In this document: positions 32,788-33,045 of the stretch, piece by piece | How the letters are laid out: each line of letters starts with the position of its first letter | How positions within the stretch are numbered: the first letter of the stretch is position 1 | Source: Lachnospiraceae bacterium | GTDB lineage: Bacteria > Bacillota > Clostridia > Lachnospirales > Lachnospiraceae | NCBI GenBank assembly: GCA_022800815.1 | Contig: JAAWRC010000037.1 | Span: 1 to 33,045, forward strand | DNA length: 33,045 bases | Reading direction: 5' to 3' | Program-made: the position numbers and the translations under genes | Notes under the pieces: generated by a model | The model's database searches: none | The model's input: the letters and a program-made list of their open reading frames with translations, nothing else | Told to the model about the DNA's origin: nothing

Positions 32788-33045
32788 GAGACTTGGGAGG
32801 AGGGAGGGTGTGGAGACTGTTTCCGTGAGCAAACGATAGGCATGTTTTAAGCCGTGTTTGCGAGACTTGGGAGGAGGGAGAGTGTGGAGACTGTTTCCGT
32901 GAGCAAACGATAGGCGTGTTTTAAGCCGTGTTTGCGAGACTTGGGAGGAGGGAGAGTGTGGAGACTGTTTCCGTGAGCAAACGATAGGCGAGTTTTGAGC
33001 CGTGTTTGCGAAACTTGGAGGGAGGGAGAGTGTGGAGACTGTTTC
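32788..33045 (+). repeat. 74-bp tandem repeat array, running off the window end
   Basis: Units begin at 32788, 32862, 32936 and 33010 (the last partial), with an exact period of 74 bp and only a few differences between copies. Each unit begins GAGACTTGGGAGG, holds GTGTGGAGACTGTTTCC, then a small hairpin: GCAAAC, GATA, GGC, a 9-nt loop, GCC, GT, GTTTGC. The motif GCAAACGATAGG (32829, 32903, 32977) matches GCAGACGATAGG of E1 and E2. There are no unique spacers, so it is not CRISPR. The full array length cannot be seen. Together with E2 it fills the 612 bp after argJ, where I see no gene. Confidence 0.92.

Noticed and set aside
32507-32839. 110-codon frame across E2 and the first tandem unit
   Set aside because: It runs through both arms of the inverted repeat and into the array; no ribosome site and no protein-like sequence.
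32788-33045. CRISPR array
   Set aside because: The whole 74-bp unit repeats without unique spacers and there are no cas genes nearby.

Overview
The window looks like a chromosome segment from a spore-forming, GC-rich member of the Clostridia, most likely Lachnospiraceae. The reasons are the gene families present (CBS/DRTGG-type family II pyrophosphatase, degenerate HPr-like proteins, a SpoVAE protein, a Lys/Ala-rich DUF6465-like protein, formate-tetrahydrofolate ligase), strong AGGAGG ribosome sites, frequent TTG/GTG starts and compact promoters with 17-bp spacers. Species cannot be named from sequence alone.

Layout. 1-2103: the end of fhs, then cca and a Crh-like HPr paralogue. 2104-5258: a fragment resembling an aldo/keto reductase C-terminus, a nuclease-helicase fusion of the DinG/XPD type, and a second HPr-like gene. 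5259-7984: a regulated pyrophosphatase, a long inverted repeat (called E1 here) and a shikimate kinase. 8058-11430: a lower-GC ABC-transporter cluster with one clear and one probable reading-frame break. 11587-14654: a polyprenyl-phosphate sugar transferase and a LytR-CpsA-Psr protein. 14701-17119 (minus strand): a zinc-ribbon membrane protein, a NYN-LOTUS protein and purC. 17213-18451: a nitroreductase and a deoxyinosine glycosylase. 18501-24818: tig-clpP-clpX-lon-engB, a protein-quality-control operon. 24829-28394: degV, a DUF6465-like protein, a coiled-coil cell-wall hydrolase and an isolated spoVAE. 28481-32433: argG divergent from argC-argJ. 32434-33045: no gene; a second long inverted repeat (E2) and a 74-bp tandem array that runs off the end.

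The most unusual signal is the repeat family made up of E1 (7270-7447), E2 (32458-32707, opposite strand) and the tandem array (32788-33045). When E2 is reverse-complemented it aligns with E1 over the whole central part. Paired arms differ by matched substitutions that keep pairing, junctions and the terminal loop keep their sequence, and the outer stems are unrelated in sequence yet each is self-complementary. The 74-bp units carry a short version of the same core. This pattern suggests a structured RNA or a hairpin-forming DNA element that I do not recognise. Arm-to-arm gene conversion could produce the same pattern and has not been excluded.
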